Source of the DNA: Rhizobium sp. SSA_523 | Lineage (GTDB): Bacteria; Pseudomonadota; Alphaproteobacteria; Rhizobiales; Rhizobiaceae | Assembly (NCBI RefSeq): GCF_030435705.1 | Contig: NZ_CP129382.1 | Span: 1,674,001 to 1,738,000, forward strand | Length of the DNA stretch: 64,000 bases | Direction of reading: 5' to 3' | In this document: piece by piece, positions 63,983-64,000 of the stretch | How positions within the stretch are numbered: position 1 is the first letter of the stretch | Layout of the letters: every line of letters begins with the position of its first letter | The notes under the pieces: generated by a model | The model's input: the letters and a program-made list of their open reading frames with translations, nothing else | The model's database searches: none | What the model was told of the DNA's origin: nothing | Position numbers and translations under genes: made by a program

Positions 63983-64000
63983 CCCTTGATGTCGTGGATG

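Overview
The window looks like chromosomal DNA of a GC-rich alphaproteobacterium of the family Rhizobiaceae (Rhizobium/Allorhizobium/Agrobacterium group). The evidence is a BacA-type transporter, a 3-hydroxybutyrate dehydrogenase gene joined to xanthine dehydrogenase genes as in Sinorhizobium meliloti, RIME-like intergenic mosaic repeats, chemoreceptors ending in NWEEF, a CtrA-type box and GcvA-like LysR regulators. Assignment below family level cannot be made from sequence reading alone.

Layout. 1-3000: xylose-type sugar ABC transporter (xylF partial, xylH, xylG). 3100-6900: TAXI-type TRAP transporter with a DUF1850 partner. 6900-11400: DEAD-box helicase, then dxs. 11480-12600: a VapBC45-like toxin-antitoxin pair in A/T-richer DNA. 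12800-25000: phytase-esterase-like and DUF4424 exported proteins, two chemoreceptors, TlyA, an RNA methyltransferase, BacA and an MFS transporter. 25200-29100: methionine aminopeptidase, LLM flavin oxidoreductase, GST and an IalB-like protein.

29300-45500 is a purine-catabolism region: bdhA-xdhA-xdhB-xdhC, two divergent DUF1127/LysR modules, puuD, guaD, an alpha-hydroxy-acid dehydrogenase, and the leftward set puuE-uraD-[mntA-hepT]-allA-uraH. Together these take guanine and xanthine through urate, 5-hydroxyisourate, OHCU and allantoin to allantoate, then ureidoglycolate to glyoxylate; allantoicase is not in the window. Two toxin-antitoxin modules lie in this region, one inside the operon.

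45700-55400: a 2H-phosphoesterase-like DUF1045 protein, divergent MnmC-type oxidoreductase and MnmD genes (tRNA wobble-uridine modification), a 1288-residue hybrid histidine kinase, a small exported protein and an RhlE-type RNA helicase with a structured leader. 55500-60900: a DMT transporter, then the conserved but functionally undefined trio of circularly permuted ATP-grasp, alpha-E and transglutaminase-like proteins, followed by a protein with a J-domain-like end.

61278-64000: a tRNA-Arg(CCG) gene followed by accessory DNA: a tRNA-3'-end-like fragment, short repeats, orphan hypothetical genes and a frameshifted response-regulator remnant. This resembles the start of a degraded genomic island. 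A recurring theme of the window is short in-frame tandem repeats in linkers and tails of otherwise conserved proteins.
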